Part shown: piece by piece, positions 7,157 through 13,660 of the stretch
How positions within the stretch are numbered: position 1 is the stretch's first letter
Layout of the letters: each line of letters begins with the position of its first letter
NCBI GenBank assembly: GCA_964423545.1
Contig: CAYRFV010000060.1
Location: forward strand, 1 to 22,456
Length of the DNA stretch: 22,456 bases
Source: JALOOE01 sp964423545
GTDB taxonomy: Bacteria > Chloroflexota > Anaerolineae > CG2-30-64-16
Reading direction: 5' to 3'
Program-made: the position numbers and the translations under genes
The notes under the pieces: model-generated
Told to the model about the DNA's origin: nothing
The model's database searches: none
The model's input: only the letters and a program-made list of their open reading frames with translations

Positions 7157-8314
7157 ATGCGACGGGCAATGATCGCTTGGAGAGACGAGCGAGGCCAGAG
7201 CCTGGTGTATCTGGCCGTGGCGATGGTCGTGCTGTTGGGCTTCGTGGCGTTGGCGATCGACACGGGTCTGGCGTTTGTGGAGCGGCGGCGCATGCAGAAT
7301 GCGGCCGATGCGGGCGCGCTGGCCGGGGTTTCGGTGCTCTCGCGCGGGGGTGCCGATGCCGAGGTGTGGGCCGCGGTGGAGAGGTACGCCGCATTCGAGA
7401 ACCACGCCGATCAGGTGCAGGCGTCATACATCGGCGGACCTGGAGGCGCTGTGCTGGGCAGCGTGGGGGGGGGGAGCATCCCCTCGGGCGCGTCCGGGGT
7501 GCGCGTGAATGCACGCAGGAGCGTGCCCTCATTCCTGGCCGGGGTATTGGGCATCTCGACGGTGACAGCGCAGGCCGTGGGTGCGGGCGGGATGGGGCTG
7601 GTCGACATCGTGCTGGTGATGGATCGTTCGGGGAGCATGGACGACGATTCGTGCAGTTGGAAGCCCTACCCGCCGGCAAGCGGCGTGAGTTGCAGCCTGC
7701 CGGTGAACCAGACGAATTGCACGCGGTGCTATGTGCTGCAGGGGTCGGTCAGAGAGTACGGCGTATGGACCCTGCCGCCTCAGCCGATGACGGCGGCCAA
7801 GGCGGCAGCGACGACGTTCGTGGATCTGAACAACCCGACGCTGGCCCGCCTCGGTCTGGTGTCGTATGCAGACGGCGCAACGCTCAACCAGGGGCTGACA
7901 GCGGATTTTCCTGCGGTCAAGACCTCCATCAACAGCCTCGTGGCGGACGGCTGTACCGCTGCGCCGGCCGGCATCAGGCAGGCGCGCAGTGAGCTGACCG
8001 GTGCGCGCAGCCGGCCAGAAGCAATGGATGTGATCGTCTTTCTGACAGACGGACTGCCGAATTATCCGTACTGCTCGGGGTGTCCGGACAACTGTCCAGC
8101 GGCAAAGACCGCAACGCGCGACGAGGCGCAAGCGGCCGCCGCAGAGCGGATCACCATCTACACGATTTCGTTGGGTGACAAGGCGGATCAGACGCTGATG
8201 CAGGACGTGGCGAGCCTCACCGGGGGCGAGCACTTCTATGCGCCGAGTGCCGCGGATCTCAACACCATCTACCGCACAATCTACGAGCATATCCAACAAC
8301 GCCTGATCGAGTAG
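7157..8314 (+). CDS. tadG: TadG-like surface protein with von Willebrand A domain
   Basis: 385 residues from ATG 7157, chosen because GGAGGT (7147-7152) precedes it at proper spacing; an in-frame ATG at 7139 lies upstream of that site. The N-terminal ERGQSLVYLAVAMVVLLGFV is the TadE/G membrane segment, followed by DTGLAFVERRRMQNAADAGA, characteristic of the Tad/TadG family. From about residue 150 there is a vWA domain with an intact MIDAS motif (D156-R-S158-G-S160) and a later LTDG (D298). Eight cysteines cluster in two inserts (near SCSWKPY...NCTRCY and YCSGCPDNC), suggesting extracellular disulfides. TadG-type vWA proteins are thought to act at the pilus tip or surface in adhesion. The coding sequence contains a G10 tract, annotated separately. 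Confidence 0.88.
   Translation: MRRAMIAWRDERGQSLVYLAVAMVVLLGFVALAIDTGLAFVERRRMQNAADAGALAGVSVLSRGGADAEVWAAVERYAAFENHADQVQASYIGGPGGAVLGSVGGGSIPSGASGVRVNARRSVPSFLAGVLGISTVTAQAVGAGGMGLVDIVLVMDRSGSMDDDSCSWKPYPPASGVSCSLPVNQTNCTRCYVLQGSVREYGVWTLPPQPMTAAKAAATTFVDLNNPTLARLGLVSYADGATLNQGLTADFPAVKTSINSLVADGCTAAPAGIRQARSELTGARSRPEAMDVIVFLTDGLPNYPYCSGCPDNCPAAKTATRDEAQAAAAERITIYTISLGDKADQTLMQDVASLTGGEHFYAPSAADLNTIYRTIYEHIQQRLIE
7465..7474 (+). repeat. G10 homopolymer inside the tadG-like gene
   Basis: Ten consecutive Gs encode the last base of a Val codon and Gly104-Gly106, between the TadE/G anchor region and the vWA domain. It is the longest homopolymer I saw in the window; the next longest are G7 at 2476-2482 and 22082-22088. 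Gain or loss of one G would remove the vWA domain from the product. As assembled the gene is in frame. A sequencing or assembly length error cannot be excluded from one consensus. Confidence 0.9.
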
Positions 8315-8329
8315 GCTGATTCCCCACCG

Positions 8330-8365
8330 GCCGCGCAAGCGTCGAGGTGCAGGCGCTTGCGCGGC
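8330..8365 (+). terminator. hairpin closing the Tad operon
   Basis: GCCGCGCAAGCG (8330-8341) pairs perfectly with CGCTTGCGCGGC (8354-8365), a 12-bp stem with a 12-nt loop, 16 nt after the tadG-like stop. No T-run follows. Its position between the end of one operon and a new promoter (8404-8433) supports a terminator or 3'-end stability role. Confidence 0.5.
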
Positions 8366-8403
8366 AGGCGAGCTTCTCACAGTTCCCTCGGCCCGCAGGC
8401 AGT

Positions 8404-8433
8404 TTGACAGGCAAGCGCCGAATGTGATAGTCT
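8404..8433 (+). promoter_or_regulatory. promoter of the tandem c-di-AMP receptor gene
   Basis: A perfect -35 TTGACA (8404-8409), an 18-bp spacer and -10 TAGTCT (8428-8433) preceded by TGA (extended -10). The predicted start is near 8440, giving a leader of about 78 nt that ends in a near-consensus ribosome site AAGGAGGTGA (8504-8513). Confidence 0.65.
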
Positions 8434-8517
8434 GGCGCAGGAATGCGCCGCTGGGCGTGCTCTGCCGCGTCCATTCTGCGCAGATCGCACATCTTCCGCA
8501 CCGAAGGAGGTGAGGCT

Positions 8518-9225
8518 ATGCAGCTGCTTCTTGCCGTCGTGCAGGCCGAAGACGCCGATGTGCTGCTGGATCGTCTGATCAAGCAGGGCATCCGGGTCAC
8601 TCGCTTGAACTCGGTCGGCAGCTTCCTCTCGCGCGGCAACGCGACCATCGTTGTGGGTGTGGAAGATGACCAGGTCGAGCCGGTCTTCGAGATTCTACGG
8701 GCGACGTGCAAGACCCGGCGCACCTTCCTCAACGCCCTGCCGCAGATCGAGGCGCCGCATGCATCGCTGGCGGTCGTCATGCCGCTCGAGGTGACCGTGG
8801 GCGGCGCGATCGTTTTCACCTTCCCGGTGCTGCGCTTCGTGCGCCTGCGCGGCGGCTCGGCGCCGCCCGCCACCGACCAAAGCTATGCGCCGTCATCCCG
8901 CTCGCTTCAGCCAGCATCCGAGAAAGGGGGCTCCACCATGAACCTGATCCTTGCCATCATGCAGAACGAAGATGCCGACCAGGCGGCCGGGGGCTTGCTC
9001 GCGGCCGGATTCCGCGTGACGCGCCTCAACACGGCGGGCGGCTTCTTGCGCCGTGGCAATGTGACGCTGCTGATCGGCGTCGAGGCGGAAAAGGTGGATG
9101 ACGCCCTGAAAGTCATTCAGGCCAACTGCCGAACGCGCACCGAAGCGCGGCCTGTGGAGAGCGGCATGCCGTCGTACGGCGCTACGGTGTTCGTGCTGGA
9201 AGCCGACCGCTTCGTGCGCATGTAG
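8518..9225 (+). CDS. tandem-domain P-II-like cyclic-di-AMP receptor (two DarA/PstA, DUF970 domains)
   Basis: 235 residues, starting at ATG 8518 behind AAGGAGGTGA. Domain 1 (1-113) begins MQLLLAVVQAEDADVLLDRL and carries RVTRLNSVGSFLSRGNATI; it ends in LRFVRLRGG. A linker of about 27 residues follows. Domain 2 (141-235) begins MNLILAIMQNEDADQAAGGL and carries RVTRLNTAGGFLRRGNVTLL, ending in DRFVRM. Both match the Bacillus DarA/PstA plan (MKLIVAVVQ, RVTKLATTGGFL, FMIGVED), a trimeric cytosolic c-di-AMP sensor of about 109 residues. Two domains per chain is unusual. The linker SEKGGST is encoded by a Shine-Dalgarno-like stretch in front of Met141, so a 95-residue domain-2 protein may also be made. 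The in-frame ATG at 8443 lies upstream of the ribosome site and is not used here. The target of the receptor is unknown. Confidence 0.88.
   Translation: MQLLLAVVQAEDADVLLDRLIKQGIRVTRLNSVGSFLSRGNATIVVGVEDDQVEPVFEILRATCKTRRTFLNALPQIEAPHASLAVVMPLEVTVGGAIVFTFPVLRFVRLRGGSAPPATDQSYAPSSRSLQPASEKGGSTMNLILAIMQNEDADQAAGGLLAAGFRVTRLNTAGGFLRRGNVTLLIGVEAEKVDDALKVIQANCRTRTEARPVESGMPSYGATVFVLEADRFVRM
8922..8940 (+). promoter_or_regulatory. internal ribosome binding site and start codon for domain 2
   Basis: GAAAGGGGG (8922-8930) followed 7 nt later by ATG (8938-8940), in frame inside the tandem receptor gene, exactly where the second DUF970 domain begins. This is what remains if two neighbouring genes fused by losing the first stop codon. 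It would allow separate synthesis of a 95-residue single-domain receptor. Confidence 0.55.
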
Positions 9226-9306
9226 CCAGACCCATGAGAAAGGCCGGAGGACCGCCCGTTTTCCGTCTTCGTCCCAGGTCAGAACGTGCAGGTGAACCGT
9301 CTAGCC

Positions 9307-10626
9307 ATGAACAAAGTCAACACCTTTTCTCAGCCCTCGCAGCTGCGCATCACCGACATGCGCATCGCCAACATTGTCGGCGCTCCTTTCCGCAGCACGA
9401 TCATCCGCATCGATACGAACCAGGGCCTTTCCGGCTACGGCGAGGTGCGCGACGGCGCCAGCGCGAGTTACGCGCTGCTGCTCAAGAGCCGCATCTTGGG
9501 CGAGAATCCATGCAACGTCGATCGTATCTTCCGCCGTATCAAGCAGTTCGGGCATCATGCGCGCCAGGCCGGCGGTGTTGCCGCGGTCGAGATGGCGCTG
9601 ATGGACCTGGCAGGACGCGCCTACGGCGTGCCCGCCTACCAACTGGCGGGCGGCAAGTTCCGGGACCGCGTGCTGTGCTATTGCGACACCCCGACCGAGC
9701 AGGACGGGACCGCAATGGGCCGGCGCTTGCAGGAGCGCATGGCGCGCGGCTACAAGTTCCTCAAGATGGATGTCGGGATCGGCCTGCTGCAGGGAATTCC
9801 CGGCGCCCTGATCGCGCCGCCCGGCATGCTGGCGACGCGCGAGGTCCAGCACCCCTTCACCGGCATTCAGGTCACGGAGAAGGGGGTGGGCGTCTTGAGC
9901 GACTACGTTGCCGCCGTGCGCGATGTGATCGGCTATGAAGTGCCGCTCGCCGCCGACCACTTCGGCCACATCGGATTGGAGTCGTGCATCCGGATCGGGC
10001 AGGCGCTGGATCGCTTCACCCTGGCCTGGTACGAGGACATGCTGCCGTGGCAGTATACCGACCAGTATGTGGCGCTGTCGCGCGCCGTGCGAACGCCGAT
10101 CTGCACCGGCGAGGACATCTATCTTAAGGAAGGCTTCCTCCCGCTGCTCGCAGCGCGCGGGGTCTCGGTGATTCATCCGGACCTGGCGACCTCAGGCGGC
10201 ATCCTTGAGACGAAGAAGATCGGTGACGCGGCTCAGGAGCACGGCGTGGCCATGGCGATGCACATGGCGGCCTCGCCCATTGCCACGCTTGCGAGCGTCC
10301 ACTGCGCCGCGGCCACCGAGAACTTCCTGGTGCTGGAGAATCACGCGACCGACGTGCCGTGGTGGGATGACCTTGTGACGGGCCTGCCGAAGCCGCTGGT
10401 GCAAGATGGACACATCGCCGTGCCGGAGACGCCCGGGCTCGGCTTCGCCGGGATTAACGAGGAGCTCTTTCGGGCGCACCTTGACCCCGCCTCGCCGCAG
10501 CGAGGGGCTGCCTCGCCGCCGCGAGGGGCTGCCTCGCTGCCGCGAGGGGCCGCCTCGCCGATCTTCTTCGACACCCCGACCGACCGCTGGGATAGCGAGC
10601 GATCGTGGGATCGGCTGTGGAGTTAG
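9307..10626 (+). CDS. mandelate racemase/muconate lactonizing-type enolase superfamily enzyme (probable sugar-acid dehydratase)
   Basis: 439 residues from ATG 9307, with AGGTGA (9290-9295) 11 nt upstream. In-frame GTGs at 9286 and 9292 are alternatives, so the start is uncertain. It has the N-terminal capping domain (ITDMRIANIVGAPFRSTIIR, LSGYGEV) and a TIM barrel. Likely active-site residues are K150/K153 in KFLKMD, metal ligands D217 (ADHFG), E243 (YEDML) and E269 (GEDIY), and catalytic H319 (MAMHMAASP). The family removes the proton alpha to a carboxylate with Mg2+, and many members dehydrate aldonic or aldaric acids. The substrate is not assignable. The last ~45 residues are unusual: a heptapeptide repeat (A-S-P-x-R-G-A) then FFDTPTDRWD. 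It is followed 3 nt later by a second enolase. Confidence 0.82.
   Translation: MNKVNTFSQPSQLRITDMRIANIVGAPFRSTIIRIDTNQGLSGYGEVRDGASASYALLLKSRILGENPCNVDRIFRRIKQFGHHARQAGGVAAVEMALMDLAGRAYGVPAYQLAGGKFRDRVLCYCDTPTEQDGTAMGRRLQERMARGYKFLKMDVGIGLLQGIPGALIAPPGMLATREVQHPFTGIQVTEKGVGVLSDYVAAVRDVIGYEVPLAADHFGHIGLESCIRIGQALDRFTLAWYEDMLPWQYTDQYVALSRAVRTPICTGEDIYLKEGFLPLLAARGVSVIHPDLATSGGILETKKIGDAAQEHGVAMAMHMAASPIATLASVHCAAATENFLVLENHATDVPWWDDLVTGLPKPLVQDGHIAVPETPGLGFAGINEELFRAHLDPASPQRGAASPPRGAASLPRGAASPIFFDTPTDRWDSERSWDRLWS
10490..10560 (+). repeat. 21-bp palindromic tandem repeat in the enolase C-terminus
   Basis: Three 21-bp units (10490-10510, 10511-10531, 10532-10552) plus an 8-bp partial copy. Each has the form CCTCGC-NGCN-GCGAGG followed by GGCYG, so every unit is itself an inverted repeat with a 6-bp stem. 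The units differ at a few bases only. They encode ASPQRGA, ASPPRGA, ASLPRGA in frame. The length is a multiple of three, so copy-number change keeps the frame. Confidence 0.9.
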
Positions 10627-10629
10627 CCA

Positions 10630-11766
10630 GTGAAGATCCGAGAGATCCGCGCGGCGGGGCTGCGCGGGATGACCCCTGAGGGCGGGTGGAGCAGCGAGAT
10701 TCAGCCCGAAGACTGCGTGCACACTCTCATTGCCGTGCTGACCGATGAAGGTCTGACCGGCTACGGCAGCGTCTTCTCGAACGATGGACTGGTGAAGGCA
10801 GCGCTCAAGGTGCTGGAGCCGCTCGTCCTCGGTGAAAACCCGTTGGAGCCGGAGCGAGTCAGTGAGAAGCTGCACCAGAACACCTTCTGGCTCGGTCGCG
10901 GCGGCTCGATGACGCATACGATCAGCGGCATCGACATCGCACTGTGGGACATCCTGGGCAAAGCCACGGGGCAGCCGGTGGGCCGGCTGCTGGGTGGCCG
11001 CCACCGCGACCGGGTGCAGCCATACGCCTCGATCCTGATGCAGCAGCCCGCGCCGCTGGCTGAACAGCTGCTGGAAATCCGGGCGCGCGGCTTCCGAGCG
11101 TTCAAGATCGGCTGGGGTCCGTTTGGTCGCGTGAGCCATGCCCTTGATGAGGCCATCGTGGCGGCCGCGCGGGACGCGATCGGCACGGAGTGCAAGCTGA
11201 TGGTGGACGCTGGTGGCAGCGACGCGTTCTGGCCGCATGGCTACAAGTGGGCGGTGCGCACCGCCGAGATGCTAGCCGCCTACGATGTGGCTTGGTTCGA
11301 GGAGCCGCTGAAGCCCGATGCGCTGGCCGACTATATCGCGCTGCGACGGTCTGCGCCGACGCCGATCGCCGGGGGAGAAGTGCTCACGCGGCGGCAGGCG
11401 TTCCAGCCGTGGCTGGAGGCCGGCGCGTTCGACATCGTCCAGCCCGACGTGACCAAGGTCGGGGGCATCAGCGAGGAGCGGCGCATTGCGTGGATGGAGC
11501 AGGAGCACGGGGTGCGCTTCATTCCTCACGGCTGGAATACGGCGGTGGGGGTGGCGGCCGACCTGCAGCTCGCCTCCGCCTTCCCGGAGACGGACCTGGT
11601 GGAGTACCTGTACGGCTCGCCGTACGTCGATGAGATCGTGACACGAAGTTGGAGGCTGGACGCGGAAGGGATGCTGCCCATTCCTGACGCACCGGGGCTG
11701 GGGCTGGAGCTCGACCTGGAGCAGGTTGCCAGGTGCACGGCGGGGGACGATCTGCGCGGCAGGTGA
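10630..11766 (+). CDS. second mandelate racemase-type enolase superfamily enzyme
   Basis: 378 residues starting at GTG 10630 (VKIREIRAAGLRG), 3 nt after the upstream enolase, with GGAG (10619-10622) 7 nt before it. It has the capping domain (LIAVLTDEGLTGYGSVFSND, GIDIALWDILGKATGQPV) and barrel. Visible active-site residues are K159 (AFKIGWG), D193 (MVDAG), E224 (WFEEPL), E250 (AGGE), D273 (QPDVTKVGG) and H300 (PHGWN), which fits a mandelate racemase or sugar-acid dehydratase subgroup with a D-H dyad. It is clearly divergent from its neighbour, so the two probably act on different acids or steps. With GH105 next door, rhamnonate- or uronate-derived acids are reasonable guesses, not shown by sequence. 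Confidence 0.85.
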   Translation: MKIREIRAAGLRGMTPEGGWSSEIQPEDCVHTLIAVLTDEGLTGYGSVFSNDGLVKAALKVLEPLVLGENPLEPERVSEKLHQNTFWLGRGGSMTHTISGIDIALWDILGKATGQPVGRLLGGRHRDRVQPYASILMQQPAPLAEQLLEIRARGFRAFKIGWGPFGRVSHALDEAIVAAARDAIGTECKLMVDAGGSDAFWPHGYKWAVRTAEMLAAYDVAWFEEPLKPDALADYIALRRSAPTPIAGGEVLTRRQAFQPWLEAGAFDIVQPDVTKVGGISEERRIAWMEQEHGVRFIPHGWNTAVGVAADLQLASAFPETDLVEYLYGSPYVDEIVTRSWRLDAEGMLPIPDAPGLGLELDLEQVARCTAGDDLRGR

Positions 11767-11792
11767 GGCGCCGGACGTCGAGCTGGCAAGTC

Positions 11793-11820
11793 GCGCCCGG
11801 GTGTCACGGCACCCGGGCGC
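11793..11820. terminator. bidirectional terminator hairpin between convergent genes
   Basis: GCGCCCGGGTG (11793-11803), 6-nt loop, CACCCGGGCGC (11810-11820): a perfect 11-bp stem. It lies 26 nt after the second enolase and 33 nt beyond the 3' end of the convergent minus-strand gene. No T-run is present on either strand. Its position suggests it serves both transcripts. Confidence 0.55.
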
Positions 11821-11853
11821 CTGGCATTCACGCATCGCGCCGGAGAGGCCGCT

Positions 11854-12336
11854 TCACATGAGCTCCAGGCTCTCCATCGCGGCGGAGAGCTGCGGCAGCC
11901 AGTACTCATACTCGCCTGGAGATGCGCCCTGCGCCACGGCGTGAAGCCGGCGCTGCCCCCGGAACAGGAGGCGCACCCAGCGCTTGCGCAGACAGCCACG
12001 CTCGCGAAAGGTATACTGCGCTTCCAGGCCGACCAGGTCGCCGATCGCCCAGCTCGTCTCCATCTGCAGTTTGCACTCCGGCAGCGAGCGCACCCCCTCC
12101 AGGAATCCTTCACGCAGGTCGGGCGCATCCGCCCGCGTGATGCGCGTGCCCAGGTCCTTCACCTCTACCGAGAAGCTCGTGGCATAGTCCGCCGGATCAG
12201 GCGCAAAGAGCACCCCTTGCCGGTTCTCCAACAGCGTGAAGCGATGCCAGTCGGCCGGGTGCTGGAACTGGTAGCCCCAGACGTGATCCTCGTGAAGCGC
12301 CAGGCCCTGGCCGGCGGCTGAATCTGCGGTCTCCAC
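11854..12336 (-). CDS. small PsbP/DUF1795-like protein
   Basis: 160 residues on the minus strand. I start it at GTG 12336, because AGGGAGG lies just upstream on that strand. A longer frame from TTG 12357 would put that site inside the gene. The pattern GYQFQHPADWHRFTLLENRQ, then SFSVEVKDLG and a region of alternating strands (GDLVGLEAQYTFRERGCLRK), resembles PsbP/DcrB/DUF1795 folds, which often begin with a strand ending in 'YPADW'. There is no obvious signal peptide or TM, so it is probably cytosolic or exported by an unseen route. It is the only well-supported minus-strand gene. It has its own promoter interlocked with that of the GH105 gene. The function is unknown. Confidence 0.65.
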   Translation of the reverse strand: METADSAAGQGLALHEDHVWGYQFQHPADWHRFTLLENRQGVLFAPDPADYATSFSVEVKDLGTRITRADAPDLREGFLEGVRSLPECKLQMETSWAIGDLVGLEAQYTFRERGCLRKRWVRLLFRGQRRLHAVAQGASPGEYEYWLPQLSAAMESLELM

Positions 12337-12371
12337 TCCACCCTCCCTGATGCGCAAATCGAGCGAACGAG

Positions 12372-12400
12372 TTGCAGCAGACCCATTATGCCCTTATAAT
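12372..12400 (+). promoter_or_regulatory. promoter of the GH105 gene
   Basis: TTGCAG (12372-12377), 17-bp spacer, perfect TATAAT (12395-12400). The predicted start is near 12407, about 46 nt before the GH105 ATG. It shares its DNA with an opposing promoter, annotated next. Confidence 0.7.
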
Positions 12401-12413
12401 GAAGCCTGGTCAA
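12385..12413 (-). promoter_or_regulatory. opposing promoter of the PsbP/DUF1795-like gene
   Basis: On the minus strand TTGACC (12413-12408), 17-bp spacer, CATAAT (12390-12385). The predicted start is near 12378, about 42 nt before the GTG at 12336. It overlaps the plus-strand promoter across 12385-12400, so two polymerases could not bind at once. Confidence 0.55.
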
Positions 12414-12452
12414 TCTGCCACAGCCCACAGCACTCGGAGGCGAAAAGAGACG

Positions 12453-13598
12453 ATGCCGCTCGATGCGCACACTGAGGGTCCCGACTCCCCGTGGTCGGTT
12501 CGTATGGCCGACGCCGTGTTGGCACGGCATCCCGTATCGGCCTCCCGCTGGCACTACGAGCACGGCTTCATGCTGCTGGCGCTCGAACGAGTGTGGCGCG
12601 CCACGGGCGATGACCGCTACGGGCGCTACATCCGGGATGTGATCGACTCTCTGGTGGACCCCACGGGCGACATCCGCACCTACACCATCACTGACTTCAA
12701 CCTGGATCAGATCAACCCGGGCCGCAGCCTCTTCACCCTTCTGAGCGAGACGAAAGAGCCGCGTTACGGACGCGCCATGGCAGGACTGCGCGAGCAGCTT
12801 CGCTGGCAGCCGCGCACGCGCGAGGGTGGGTTCTGGCACAAGCTGATCTATCCGCACCAGATCTGGCTGGACGGTGTCTATATGGCCGGCCCCTTCCTGG
12901 CTCAGTATGCAGCCACGTTCAACGAACCGGAGGCGTTCGATGAGGTGGCGCGCGAGATCCTGCTCGTCGAGCAGCACCTGCGAGACTCACGCACGGGCCT
13001 CTACTACCACGGCTGGGATGAAAGCCGGCTGCAGCGCTGGGCGAATCCCGACACGGGATGCTCGCCGCATTTTTGGGGCCGGGCGGTCGGCTGGTATGCC
13101 ATGGCGATGGTGGATGTGCTTGACACGCTCCCCTTGGCCCATCGGCAGCGAAGCCGGATCATCGCGGTCCTGCGTGACCTGGTGGCCGCGATGGGCCGCG
13201 TGCAGGATCGGGCGAGCGGTGTCTGGCGCCAGGTGCTCGACCAGGGCGATCGGCCTGGCAACTACCTGGAGGCGTCGGCCTCGTGCATGTTCGTCTATGC
13301 GATGGCGAAGGGCGTGCGGTGCGGCTACCTGGATGCGGGCTGGCTGGAAACCGCCCGCCGCGGGTATGACGGCATTCTGCGCCAGTTTGTCGTCGCGGAC
13401 GCTGCGGCCGGCGCCAGCCTGACCCAAGTGTGCAGCGTAGGCGGACTGGGCGGCGTCCCGTATCGCGACGGTTCGTTCGAGTACTATATCGGCGAGCCGG
13501 TCGTCGCCAACGACTACAAGGGGGTCGCCGCGTTCATCCTGGCCAGCTGCGAGATAGAGTCGCGCACTGCAGCGATGAGGCGCGAGCATCCAGCTTAG
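12453..13598 (+). CDS. GH105 family unsaturated rhamnogalacturonyl hydrolase (YteR/RhiN-like)
   Basis: 381 residues from ATG 12453, with GGAGG (12436-12440) 12 nt upstream. An upstream in-frame TTG at 12372 lies inside the -35 element and is rejected. It is an (alpha/alpha)6 barrel protein. Diagnostic stretches are W-L-D140-G-V-Y-M-A-G-P-F, where D140 is the likely general acid, Y-H186-G-W-D189-E-S, and the SPHFWGRAVGWYAMAMVDVL segment. GH105 enzymes hydrate the 4,5-unsaturated uronic acid left by pectate or rhamnogalacturonan lyases and so release it from oligosaccharides. No signal peptide is seen, implying cytosolic action on imported disaccharides. The hybrid kinase gene follows 62 nt downstream, probably in the same transcript. 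Confidence 0.9.
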   Translation: MPLDAHTEGPDSPWSVRMADAVLARHPVSASRWHYEHGFMLLALERVWRATGDDRYGRYIRDVIDSLVDPTGDIRTYTITDFNLDQINPGRSLFTLLSETKEPRYGRAMAGLREQLRWQPRTREGGFWHKLIYPHQIWLDGVYMAGPFLAQYAATFNEPEAFDEVAREILLVEQHLRDSRTGLYYHGWDESRLQRWANPDTGCSPHFWGRAVGWYAMAMVDVLDTLPLAHRQRSRIIAVLRDLVAAMGRVQDRASGVWRQVLDQGDRPGNYLEASASCMFVYAMAKGVRCGYLDAGWLETARRGYDGILRQFVVADAAAGASLTQVCSVGGLGGVPYRDGSFEYYIGEPVVANDYKGVAAFILASCEIESRTAAMRREHPA

Positions 13599-13638
13599 GC
13601 CGGCACATGCGCCGGCGCCGCGCAGCTCAAGGCGCGGC
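13599..13638 (+). other. tandem hairpins between GH105 and hybrid kinase genes
   Basis: GCCGGC (13599-13604) pairs with GCCGGC (13611-13616), and immediately after it GCCGCGC (13617-13623) pairs with GCGCGGC (13632-13638). They lie right after the GH105 stop codon. There is no T-run. They could reduce read-through into the kinase gene or protect the GH105 mRNA end. Confidence 0.35.
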
Positions 13639-13660
13639 GAGATCGCGGGCAGACGTGTCA

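Noticed and set aside
8443..8517. Upstream in-frame extension of the tandem c-di-AMP receptor gene (ATG 8443)
   Set aside because: It begins just 10 nt after the -10 element and lacks a ribosome site, whereas AAGGAGGTGA sits directly before ATG 8518, where the DUF970 domain begins.
10490..10560. CRISPR or transposon end
   Set aside because: Contiguous 21-bp palindromic units without spacers, no transposase or target duplication visible.
12372..12452. N-terminal extension of GH105 from a TTG at 12372
   Set aside because: That codon lies within the -35 element of the predicted promoter, upstream of the transcription start.
13430..13660. N-terminal extension of the hybrid kinase overlapping the GH105 gene
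   Set aside because: It reads through 169 nt of the GH105 coding sequence in another frame and two hairpins; the extra residues are Arg-rich with no domain, and the LacI-type fold starts right after the chosen ATG.
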